Shown here in pieces: positions 7,342-13,197 of a stretch of 16,904 nucleotides of DNA. Both the position numbers and the translations under genes were made by a program. The DNA lies in the NCBI GenBank assembly GCA_031265535.1, contig JAISCO010000389.1, positions 1 to 16,904 on the forward strand, given 5' to 3'. This DNA is from Spirochaetaceae bacterium (GTDB taxonomy: Bacteria > Spirochaetota > Spirochaetia > Treponematales > Breznakiellaceae). Position 1 is the stretch's first letter, and every line of letters starts with the position of its first letter. A model generated the notes under the pieces. That model did no database searches. It was not told the DNA's origin and was given only the letters and a program-made list of their open reading frames with translations.

Positions 7342-8616
7342 TCAGCGTTCCGCCAGTTTATTCAGGCTGGCTTGTATCCATTTCGCGGTCTCGTCCGGGT
7401 AAATTTGCTGCAACTTTAAGAAGGTGGAAAGCGCCATGCGTATATCTCCAATGAAATACCAGCATTGGGCCAAATAAAAACGAGCGCGTTCCGCCGCGTC
7501 GCCGTTTGGCGTGTCAATTATGAATTCTGTTAAACGTTCCCGCGCCGCCGGCCAATCCCGCCACATGAAAGGTCCTTGAATGATCAACGCGAGGCGGTGA
7601 TCGTCAGGGTCGTCCGAAATTTGCATATCGCGGTTAAAAACTCTTGGCTCACCACTAATTGTCTGTGTATCATTTGTCTGATAAGCCTGGTATGTCTGCT
7701 GTGAATTGACCGCGTTTGGATTTTGATTAGGTATTGCGTATAAGCCGCCGGTACTGCCCGCGGAAGCGCTGTTGTTGCCTGAAACCGCCGGCTTTTGATT
7801 CGGCGAAATTTCTGCCGGAATAAATGTCGCGTTGCTGCCCGGATAAATTTCTCCCTGTCTGGTTTTTATATCATCTTCATATACTACAGCGTAATAATAT
7901 GGAATGCCGGGCGTCGCGTAGTCCATGTATGGTGAGCGTATGTTCAAAGCTACAACGGTTGATGTTATCAGATCCGAAAAGCTGCGCAACGGTTTGATAT
8001 TGCGGTAAAGTACCGCGTTTTTTGATGGGTCGGCGGCTTGAAATCTAATTTCAATGCCTGTACCGCTTGACGCCGCAGTGATGCCTGTTATGCTGCCTCT
8101 TGCCGGAGGCTGTATAATACCGCTAGGCGGGCCGTAATAAGGCGGCGCCGGGCTTGTGTTTCCATAAGCGCGCTGGTAGGGTTCCGGTACGCCTTGCGGG
8201 CTTCTCGAAAAAAACTGCATGTAATTTTCATTTCTGATGTCCGCAAGGACTTCTATTGTGTTGTTAAAAGGGAGAACGAGTTCGTATTTTTGTGATGTCT
8301 GATCGCTTGCGGCAACAAAATAGTACCATTTACCATCCGACGGTAAATTATCCGTATATGTCTGCAAGCCGTAAGCTACTTCGGCTGTTTGGCTGGCATT
8401 TTCACTGTTAGTATTCTGGTATGGCTGTACAGACCGGTAAATGTACACCGGGCCATTTACGCTATCCGAGTCTGTCCACGAAAGCCGTACTTGCCTCCCG
8501 TTCACATCGGCCCTTAACCCGGAAACAAAAGGGGCGAATATCATGTCTTTTGTCTGAGTAAAAGCGGTATCCAACGCCCAAAAGAGCGCAAACAGTAAAA
8601 AACAAAAGCGCTTCAT
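7342..8616 (-). CDS. Exported protein with two fibronectin type III-like domains and a TPR-like C-terminus
   Basis: From ATG 8616 the product is 424 residues with a clear signal peptide (CFLLFALFWALDTAFTQ). Residues ~27-115 and ~175-255 are fn3-like, shown by RLSWTDSD, VYIYRS and KWYYFVAASD, then AVLYRN and PYYYAVVYED. A Pro/Asn/Gln-rich linker (about 260-325) follows, then a helical C-terminus (350-424: DWPAARERLTEF, RARFYLAQCWYFIGD, STFLKLQQIYP) with TPR character like BamD/YbgF-type periplasmic proteins. The open frame extends to 8748, but the added part is the purine-rich intergenic tract in antisense and would bury the signal peptide. It is the first gene of an operon with the 485-residue membrane protein; a shared envelope complex is plausible but unproven. 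Confidence 0.8.
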   Translation of the reverse strand: MKRFCFLLFALFWALDTAFTQTKDMIFAPFVSGLRADVNGRQVRLSWTDSDSVNGPVYIYRSVQPYQNTNSENASQTAEVAYGLQTYTDNLPSDGKWYYFVAASDQTSQKYELVLPFNNTIEVLADIRNENYMQFFSRSPQGVPEPYQRAYGNTSPAPPYYGPPSGIIQPPARGSITGITAASSGTGIEIRFQAADPSKNAVLYRNIKPLRSFSDLITSTVVALNIRSPYMDYATPGIPYYYAVVYEDDIKTRQGEIYPGSNATFIPAEISPNQKPAVSGNNSASAGSTGGLYAIPNQNPNAVNSQQTYQAYQTNDTQTISGEPRVFNRDMQISDDPDDHRLALIIQGPFMWRDWPAARERLTEFIIDTPNGDAAERARFYLAQCWYFIGDIRMALSTFLKLQQIYPDETAKWIQASLNKLAER

Positions 8617-8622
8617 AAAATA

Positions 8623-8651
8623 ACTATACGTCTCAAATATCAAAAAGTCTA
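8623..8651 (-). promoter_or_regulatory. Promoter of the fn3/TPR operon
   Basis: TAGACT (8646-8651) and TATAGT (8623-8628), 17 nt apart on the minus strand, end 6 nt before ATG 8616. The start codon would be at or next to +1. No Shine-Dalgarno is present. Confidence 0.45.
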
Positions 8652-8664
8652 CCCCCAGTTTGCA

Positions 8665-8716
8665 TGGTAAAAAGGAAAAGATAAAGGAAAAGGTAAAAAG
8701 TAACAGGTAAAAAGAA
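8665..8716. repeat. Purine-rich low-complexity tract
   Basis: The plus strand is almost entirely A and G, in GGTAAAAAGGAAAAGATAAA-like units. Pyrimidine-rich counterparts lie at 2745-2780 and 13165-13185. The latter sits in mirrored order beside the second copy of the inverted repeat, so the tract may belong to that longer dispersed element. Confidence 0.5.
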
Positions 8717-8751
8717 CTTTTTACTTCTTCCCTCTTACTTCTTAACAAAGA

Positions 8752-8897
8752 GGGGGAAGCGCATCAATCCTAAACCGTTAAAATTTTGAGGTCTATGATA
8801 AACTCTTTGTTACGGCGCGGCAACATAGTTGCCGACCACTCGCTACAAAGGTTTTGCTTTGCAAAACGCTTTTCCGCTACCCCCACCCATTAACAAT
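8752..8897 (+). repeat. Inverted repeat, left copy
   Basis: This segment matches 12966-13113 read on the opposite strand, with about 90% identity by eye. The half from TTTGTTACGGCGCGGCAACA to ATTAACAAT is almost identical. Within it are the hairpins CGGCAAC/GTTGCCG (8818-8834) and GTTTTGC/GCAAAAC (about 8851-8868). The loop length of the second is the main difference between copies. Together the copies bracket about 4 kb of accessory DNA. Confidence 0.85.
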
Positions 8898-9655
8898 GAA
8901 CTTTTTGTTACGGCTCCCCCCGCCCAAAAAACGGCACGCTCTCCTAGTGAGCGTGTACATGGTAATGCAGCATGGCGTAGGCCCTAAAAAACTTACTGTT
9001 ACATGCCGCTTAAAGGCCGCACTACAAAGTCCTCACTCTGCTGCGCTCCGTTGCAGTCTTGTCCTTCCTTATGGGGTAAAGCAGGCAGCAAAGGGGCGGT
9101 CTCCCGCCAGCAGGCGGCAGACTCGTTAAGATTCCCAAAAAGAGCCGTTACTATGATGATTGTGGGGTGGCTGAGACCGTTTCCTCCCAACCCATGCTGG
9201 GTATTGAGATGGTAAGCTCTGCATCATTGCCTGTACCACTGATGGAGTCAAAGACCACCGGCATAGCCTTTTCAAGTCTCACCGGCATAGCCGGTGGTTT
9301 TATCAATTGAGGCTGTTCCAAAATTTCAGTTTTTGTGGAGACAAGCTATGCTTGTCCAGCTTCTTTGAATTTTTATAATGAACCTCCCCGCCCTGAAGGG
9401 TCGTCTAAAAGACGCGGTATCTTGTAAGCGTTGGGCTCAACTTCGTTGAGATTGGGAAGAAAGCGCGATGAATCGCGGCGGAGCAAAACTCTATGCGATG
9501 GGAGGTTCGATCGGGTAAGGAAATTATTTAACTGTGGAGGTTTGCTTGCAAACCCGGTTACTACCATTTTTTGTTGGCGTTGCCAAATTTAACCGCCCTA
9601 AAGGCGCAAACAAGTTTGCGATGGGTATTAGACCCCACTGTGAATAACTTCCCGT
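8898..9655. other. Gene-free, repeat-rich region
   Basis: No coding region is convincing; short frames here lack start signals and are cut by repeats. Contents: an inverted copy of the 3952-3980 repeat at 9058-9086; CCGCCAGCAGGCGG at 9104-9117; competing hairpins at 9254-9301; GAGGCTGTTCCAAAA at 9309-9323, resembling the arms of the palindrome at 11011-11068; and GACAAGC/GCTTGTC (9340-9356). Several stretches (for example CTCAACTTCGTTGAG near 9437) recall hairpins upstream of the coiled-coil gene. Confidence 0.5.
9254..9301 (+). terminator. Two mutually exclusive hairpins ending in a short T-run
   Basis: CACCGGCATAGCC occurs twice (9257-9269 with a small variation, and 9280-9292). The arm GCCGGTGGT (9290-9298) can pair either with ACCACCGGC (9254-9262, 9 bp) or, in part, with CACCGGC (9280-9286, 7 bp, loop ATA). 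Four T follow (9298-9301). This could be a weak terminator or a degenerate repeat; no gene reads into it from the left within 600 bases. Confidence 0.35.
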
Positions 9656-9792
9656 TCCTCTCTGCCTTCCTTCCTTCCAGAGAACCTGTAAAGCGTCTTT
9701 CCATTTCGTCAGTAACATATTCTCTACCTCTGATCCGTGTTTTTTCAGGAAATCCGCGAGTATCCCTCTGGCTTTACAGAAACGCACGGCCT
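9656..9792 (-). pseudogene. Partial duplicate of the 3' end of the Rpn-family gene
   Basis: The minus strand encodes a stretch starting VRFCKARGILADFLKKHG and running on through SEVENMLL. It is a near copy of residues around 200-240 of the Rpn protein encoded immediately upstream (VRFCKTRGILADFLKKHG). Similarity begins within a few bases of the intact gene's stop codon and is lost near 9656, after the GR-rich segment. The fragment has lost the catalytic domain and the normal C-terminus. Small length differences (loss of WE after KW) show independent decay. It is best read as a tandem partial duplication or a recombination remnant of a second copy. Confidence 0.75.
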
Positions 9793-9803
9793 GTTACCGT
9801 GCG
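9783..9803 (-). terminator. Hairpin spanning the Rpn gene stop codon
   Basis: CGCACGG (9783-9789) and CCGTGCG (9797-9803) form a perfect 7-bp stem whose loop holds the TAA stop of the Rpn gene (9794-9796). It lies exactly at the duplication joint. The minus-strand continuation has no long T-run, so termination is uncertain. Confidence 0.35.
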
Positions 9804-10642
9804 GCAAGCTGTGTGATGGTCTTAATATCAAGGCCGGTAATTTTCCGCACAAATTCAGGGGAAGCGCCTTCGGACAGCGCGTTTCTGGCAATAACCTCTC
9901 TGCCTTTCTCCATGCCTTTTTCTCTGCCTTCCTCCCAGCGAACTTGTAAAGCGTCTTCCCATTTCCATTCTGTCAGTAACATATTCTCTACCTCTGATCC
10001 GTGTTTTTTCAAGAAATCCGCGAGTATCCCTCTGGTTTTACAGAAACGCACGGCCTCTTTTACAGCCTCGTCCCTGTTCATGCCTGCCTCCTCGTTCTCG
10101 CGCTTTTTCGCCACAAGCCCGGCGTACCCGCCCAGCGTGGGGCTCCTCGCCTCTATCAAGGGATTTATCCCCTTGTTGATGTTGTATACCGTTACTTCAA
10201 GTTCCAACCATATCTTATCACACACTCCTGTTTCCTTGAATAGGTCCGACAGCTTTAGCGTCTTAACGGCGGGAAAGTCTTCCTTCCCGGTGTACAGCAC
10301 GATGAACTCTGGGCGGGGCACGTCTATCTTTTTGCTCGAATACAGCCGCCTGTTGTCGATTATCTTTTCGTAAATCCGCGCCATGTACATCAACAGGCGC
10401 AGCGGCATATTCGGGTTTATCGTGGACTGGTGTTCAATCAGCACCACCAGCATACCGGCGATGGTGAAGGATATATCGTTGATCATGCCCATGAACAGAG
10501 CGTTTTGTAAAGTGTTGATTTCTATATCGTCCGTATTAGCAAAAGAGGTTCCGTTTACAGCGTTGTAAAGCTCCAAAAGCCGGTTTTTGTCGTTAAAAAG
10601 GAGGGTGAATACGCTGTCTTTGTACTCGCGGTTGGCTTTCAT
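9794..10642 (-). CDS. Rpn-family recombination-promoting nuclease / putative transposase
   Basis: Rpn (PDDEXK_Tn, Rpn/TnpA-like YhgA-type) proteins are PD-(D/E)XK nucleases; the E. coli RpnA-E proteins promote RecA-independent recombination. The 282-residue product has the core DISFTIAGMLVVLIEHQS with D56, E70 and Q72 as likely active-site residues, followed by MPLRLLMYMARIYE (79-92). The C-terminus carries the charged repeat EEGREKGMEKGRE and SPEFVRKITGL, typical of the family. Length is normal and the frame intact, so the gene may be functional. ATG 10642 is the only sensible start; a -10 box ends 7 nt before it and there is no Shine-Dalgarno. A degraded copy of its 3' end follows directly downstream. 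Confidence 0.9.
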   Translation of the reverse strand: MKANREYKDSVFTLLFNDKNRLLELYNAVNGTSFANTDDIEINTLQNALFMGMINDISFTIAGMLVVLIEHQSTINPNMPLRLLMYMARIYEKIIDNRRLYSSKKIDVPRPEFIVLYTGKEDFPAVKTLKLSDLFKETGVCDKIWLELEVTVYNINKGINPLIEARSPTLGGYAGLVAKKRENEEAGMNRDEAVKEAVRFCKTRGILADFLKKHGSEVENMLLTEWKWEDALQVRWEEGREKGMEKGREVIARNALSEGASPEFVRKITGLDIKTITQLAAR

Positions 10643-10649
10643 GATCTAT

Positions 10650-10678
10650 AATATATCCTGTTTTGGTGGAAAGTGCAA
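10650..10678 (-). promoter_or_regulatory. Promoter of the Rpn gene
   Basis: TATATT (10650-10655) lies 7 nt before ATG 10642, with a weak -35 TTGCAC (10673-10678) at 17-nt spacing. The predicted mRNA is leaderless. Confidence 0.4.
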
Positions 10679-10692
10679 CACGCCCGCATCGC

Positions 10693-10761
10693 CGTTTGCT
10701 GTGGAGGCATCATGCCCCCGTCAGCAAACGGGCGGCCTCCCGCCAGCAGGCGGGAGGCCGC
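10693..10761. repeat. Two consecutive strong hairpins (REP-like)
   Basis: CGTTTGCTG (10693-10701) pairs perfectly with CAGCAAACG (10722-10730). One base later GCGGCCTCCCGCC (10732-10744) pairs perfectly with GGCGGGAGGCCGC (10749-10761) across an AGCA loop. The core CCGCCAGCAGGCGG recurs at 9104-9117. The 13-bp GC stem upstream of Rpn could block transcription coming from the right. Confidence 0.75.
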
Positions 10762-10819
10762 GGCGGGCAGCGCAACCGCTTGAGAAATCCGTAAAAAATG
10801 TATATGCATTTTTATCCAT
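10721..10819 (-). CDS. Possible 32-codon mini-ORF upstream of the Rpn gene
   Basis: ATG 10819 opens a 32-residue frame starting MDKNAYTFFTDFSSGC and continuing with a Gly/Pro/Arg-rich tail encoded by the hairpin DNA. On the minus strand TTGACA (10850-10855) and TATGAT (10829-10834, 15-nt spacer) lie just upstream, with 9 nt between -10 and ATG. There is no Shine-Dalgarno, and the second half is dictated by the repeat, so this may be chance. I recognise no function. Confidence 0.22.
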   Translation of the reverse strand: MDKNAYTFFTDFSSGCAARRGLPPAGGRPPVC

Positions 10820-11010
10820 GATAGTTAGATCATAGTATACACTGCGTTTTGTCAAGGCGCCACGCAGGCGCGATTGTTTTTCGGTGTAAATTTAACCGCG
10901 CCTGCAAACAGGCATGGACGGGGGCGTTGCGGTAACCATGCGGCGGTTTGCCGCTGTTAGGCGCACTGGCGCGCAGATACGGGTGGGTACATATTTTATT
11001 TATACTATTT
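10820..11010. other. Gene-free region between the mini-ORF and the radical SAM gene
   Basis: Apart from the TTGACA/TATGAT pair at 10829-10855, this stretch shows only short GC-rich stems (for example GCCTG/CAGGC near 10909 and GGCGGTTTGCC near 10943). No gene is seen. Confidence 0.5.
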
Positions 11011-11068
11011 GAGCTTGTTCCAAAACTAATTAACTATGCGCTAAAGCGCATGGTTTTGGAACAGCTTC
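11011..11068. repeat. Palindromic MITE-like element at the 3' end of the radical SAM gene
   Basis: GAGCTTGTTCCAAAAC (11011-11026) faces GTTTTGGAACAGCTTC (11053-11068), matching at 14 of 16 positions when inverted. Inside is a second stem ATGCGC/GCGCAT (11036-11051). The outer arm overlaps the TGA stop of the radical SAM gene by two bases. The arm sequence recurs once alone (9309-9323). On the minus strand it could act as a terminator-like hairpin, but no T-run follows. Confidence 0.65.
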
Positions 11069-12212
11069 ATTTCTTTATTTTTTGAAAAGCCAGCCGCCCC
11101 TTACATTTCCGGCATGTTTCAAACAATATAGGATGTTTCATTGCAATAGATCTCTTTTTAGATTTTGCCGCTTCCTCCAAACTTACAATTTCAATATTTC
11201 CCAATGACAACGCCCCTTCAATATCAACACAGCAGCACGTAATCTCCCCGTTTGATAACACACAAGGCGTTTGTACCGACCAGCATGGAAATGGGAATAA
11301 CTGCGGGATGTTTTTAATTTTATATTGACAATTTTCCCGATTGTTAAGAAAATTAACAAAACTATCAGGCATACCAAATTTTCCAACATGCTTTACAAGC
11401 ACCGCAAGATTCGGCGTTATTTCGTAATGTATCTCGTCCGCGCGGTTGTAAAAATCTTTAGGTATATCGTCTAATCTTCCATAATAAAAATTTCCACCGC
11501 AGGATTTCATCCGGCTTTTTTCAGGCGATCCTTGTGAAAAAAGTTTGTCTTTCCATTTCTCAATGGTATTCATAAACTTCCAAAATTCTTCGGGGTAAAA
11601 TAATCTCCATAATTCATCATTATGACAATGATAATCATTCATTACGCTGATGTTGATTTTACAATTCGATCTTATCCGTTTTTCGTTAAAAACTATTTTT
11701 TCCAATAAGGCAAAGTATTCCTCAAACGGCATACTACTGCCCCGCAGTTTAAAACTCCTTTCGTTATATGTTTGAAGACTTAACATAATGAGCGTAACGC
11801 ATTTATGCTCAAGTGTTTTTTCAAATACTTCTTCGGTTAATAATGACATATTTGTTGTGAGGTGCGCTTCGATATTATATTCATCACATAATGATAAATA
11901 TTTAAAGAAATTTTTATTCAGCAAAGGTTCGCCTAACACATGGAAGGCGATAACTTTATTTTTATCACGCAGTTCAGAAAGAATTTTTAACATATACTCA
12001 TCTTTTATATCTTCTTTCTTTCGCAAAAGGCTGTCGCTGGGGCAAAACTCGCAATGAAAGTTACAGCGTGATGTTATTTCGACAAAAACTTCATTAAACG
12101 AATCCACTTTTATTTTATACAGCGATAAATTTCTTTTTATTTTTGATAGTATTATCCTTAAATGCCCCAATGTATCTATCAAAGAACATAGAATTCCTTT
12201 CTTGACCGCCAT
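11067..12212 (-). CDS. Radical SAM protein with SPASM-like C-terminal cysteines
   Basis: Radical SAM enzymes use a 4Fe-4S cluster and S-adenosylmethionine to start radical reactions. The 381-residue product carries the cluster motif C50-N-F-H-C54-E-F-C57, followed by the usual HVLGEPLLN (GE-type) and TTNMSLL segments. The C-terminus has a SPASM-like cysteine set: C310, C317, C326-C328 (SNGEITCCC), C367 and C370 (ETCRKC). Such proteins modify peptides, proteins or small molecules; the substrate here is unknown. The gene is clearly richer in AT than ispF, nth or creD, suggesting acquisition. ATG 12212 is preceded by AGGGG (12217-12221) 4-5 nt upstream. It is divergent from two mini-ORFs at 12372-12487, which are candidate but unproven substrates. 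Confidence 0.87.
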   Translation of the reverse strand: MAVKKGILCSLIDTLGHLRIILSKIKRNLSLYKIKVDSFNEVFVEITSRCNFHCEFCPSDSLLRKKEDIKDEYMLKILSELRDKNKVIAFHVLGEPLLNKNFFKYLSLCDEYNIEAHLTTNMSLLTEEVFEKTLEHKCVTLIMLSLQTYNERSFKLRGSSMPFEEYFALLEKIVFNEKRIRSNCKINISVMNDYHCHNDELWRLFYPEEFWKFMNTIEKWKDKLFSQGSPEKSRMKSCGGNFYYGRLDDIPKDFYNRADEIHYEITPNLAVLVKHVGKFGMPDSFVNFLNNRENCQYKIKNIPQLFPFPCWSVQTPCVLSNGEITCCCVDIEGALSLGNIEIVSLEEAAKSKKRSIAMKHPILFETCRKCKGRLAFQKIKK

Positions 12213-12233
12213 AACAACCCCTAAAACATTTTA

Positions 12234-12253
12234 CGGCGGCACGGATGCCGCCG
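12234..12253. promoter_or_regulatory. Hairpin in the radical SAM leader
   Basis: CGGCGGCA (12234-12241) and TGCCGCCG (12246-12253) form a perfect 8-bp stem with a CGGA loop. It lies 12-40 nt upstream of the Shine-Dalgarno of the radical SAM gene and could affect its translation or transcription. Confidence 0.45.
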
Positions 12254-12279
12254 GTTCCATAAATTCCGTGTGTGCATTT

Positions 12280-12320
12280 CGTATACTTTTTTTGTATACG
12301 CCTTTGGAATTCCGTATACT
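12280..12320 (+). promoter_or_regulatory. Divergent control region with CGTATAC repeats and a rightward promoter
   Basis: CGTATAC (12280-12286) and GTATACG (12294-12300) form an inverted pair around seven T. A third copy, CCGTATAC, lies at 12312-12319. TTGTAT (12292-12297) and TATACT (12315-12320) are 17 nt apart and make a reasonable rightward promoter towards the mini-ORFs. The symmetric repeats overlap both promoter boxes, as an operator would. Confidence 0.45.
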
Positions 12321-12371
12321 GAATATCCGCGTCCCTAAGCCGGCGACAAGTCCTGATTTACGCAAAAACCC

Positions 12372-12422
12372 ATGAAAAACGAGAAATATGCCCTTAAAAA
12401 AGGACTATTGGAGGCTGTATGA
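12372..12422 (+). CDS. Mini-ORF of 16 codons, coupled to the G-tract ORF
   Basis: The frame MKNEKYALKKGLLEAV ends in a TGA that overlaps the next ORF's ATG (ATGA, 12419-12422). It has no Shine-Dalgarno of its own. Its end contains the GGAGG that would serve the next ORF. It may be a leader peptide or simply chance; no function is recognised. Confidence 0.25.
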   Translation: MKNEKYALKKGLLEAV

Positions 12423-12487
12423 CGATTAAAAAAAATGTTGGAAAAATCTACTTTACAATTGGGGGGGGGGGGGGCTATCACGCATGA
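12419..12487 (+). CDS. Mini-ORF running through a 14-G tract, possibly phase-variable
   Basis: ATG 12419 is preceded by GGAGG (12410-12414) at 4-nt spacing. The frame reads MTIKKNVGKIYFTI, then five glycines from the G-tract (12461-12474), then YHA and stop: 22 residues. Homopolymer slippage would change the product. With 13 or 16 G the frame stays open to TAA 12603-12605 (about 61-62 residues); with 15 G it gives a 33-residue product ending SYAQKNYAKF. The basic, then aromatic/Gly-rich peptide lies divergent from a radical SAM gene and has a promoter at 12292-12320. A phase-variable peptide, a modified-peptide precursor, or a non-coding repeat unit are all possible. Confidence 0.35.
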   Translation: MTIKKNVGKIYFTIGGGGGYHA

Positions 12488-12503
12488 GCTATGCGCAAAA
12501 AAA
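12461..12503. repeat. G-tract element, copy 1
   Basis: Fourteen G (12461-12474) are followed by CTATCACGCATGAGCTATGC and then a run of seven A. GCAT/ATGC can form a short stem. The same arrangement, also with fourteen G, recurs at 12730-12779. Confidence 0.8.
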
Positions 12504-12566
12504 TTATGCCAAATTTTAATATTTAAACCCGCAAAAGCGGATTTTGTCCCAAAAAGAGAAAAGAGT

Positions 12567-12586
12567 ACGAACCTTTTTAGGTTCGT
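12567..12586 (+). terminator. Hairpin downstream of the G-tract mini-ORF
   Basis: ACGAACCT (12567-12574) pairs with AGGTTCGT (12579-12586) around TTTT. It is followed by TATAAAGTTCG, so the T-run is missing and termination is uncertain. It falls inside the extended reading frame available with 13 or 16 G. Confidence 0.35.
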
Positions 12587-12603
12587 TATAAAGTTCGTTA
12601 TGT

Positions 12604-12895
12604 AATTAAAAGTGTTTGATTTTTCGTGTGAACGGGATGCTTTCCCGCCGCCTGCCCTGACGGGCGCGGCTGTTTTATGTGTGTCTAAATATAAATAATT
12701 ATCTACAGAACCGGAATGTGTTTTTCGGTGGGGGGGGGGGGGGTATTATAAACTATCGCGCATGAGCCATGCGCAAAAAGGCGTCCCGCCTGTTCAAAAT
12801 CCTTGTGTCCAACCGGCAGTCCGCCGTTCCCTCGTTTCATATTCTCTATACTTTAGCAACATTTTTCGCTTTCGTCAAGCGATCATTTGTAAAGG
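12604..12895. other. Gene-free region with second G-tract
   Basis: Apart from the G-tract element at 12730-12779 and a GC stem near 12649-12671 (TGCCC/GGGCG around TGA), nothing is recognisable. Frames through the second tract lack a Shine-Dalgarno. With 13 G one frame from ATG 12716 would run to about 12923, into the palindrome. Confidence 0.5.
12730..12779. repeat. G-tract element, copy 2
   Basis: Fourteen G (12730-12743), a TATTATAAA insert, then CTATCGCGCATGAGCCATGC followed by GC and five A. The 3' flank matches copy 1 closely and forms a better hairpin (GCGCAT/ATGCGC, 12758-12774). Confidence 0.8.
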
Positions 12896-12931
12896 AGCAG
12901 TTATACTTTTAGCGCTAAAAGTATAACTGCT
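12896..12931. repeat. Perfect 36-bp palindrome
   Basis: Positions 12896-12913 are the exact reverse complement of 12914-12931, with centre AGC|GCT and no loop. The half-site begins AGCAGTTATACTTTTAGC. It lies in gene-free DNA 35 bp from the right inverted repeat. It could extrude a cruciform, be a dimeric protein-binding or resolution site, or be a repeat-element remnant. Confidence 0.9.
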
Positions 12932-12965
12932 GCCTACCTGCTGCTCTGTCTATTATCCACTTTTA

Positions 12966-13113
12966 ATTGTTAATGAGTGGGGGTAGCGGAAAAGCGTTTT
13001 TGCAAAAGCAAAAACCTTTGTAGCGAGTGGTCGGCAACTATGTTGCCGCGCCGTAACAAAAAGTTCATAATAAGCTTCAAAATTTTAACAGTTTGGGATT
13101 GATGTGCTTCCCC
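12966..13113 (-). repeat. Inverted repeat, right copy
   Basis: Reverse-strand copy of 8752-8897. A pyrimidine-rich tract follows at 13165-13185, mirroring the purine-rich tract left of the first copy. It lies just downstream of the creD stop codon. Confidence 0.85.
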
Positions 13114-13197
13114 TTTTTATTTGAAACCGGCTCAACTGCTAATTGCTCATTCCTAATTGCTAATTATTCCTTTTTCCTTTTTGCCATAATTTTCTAT

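Noticed and set aside
8854..9129. 91-codon plus-strand frame
   Set aside because: It starts inside the inverted repeat and runs through other dispersed repeats, with no ribosome binding site or domain.
12461..12743. G-tracts as sequencing or assembly error
   Set aside because: Not fully excluded, since homopolymer length is error-prone, but the conserved flanks of both tracts argue for a real element.
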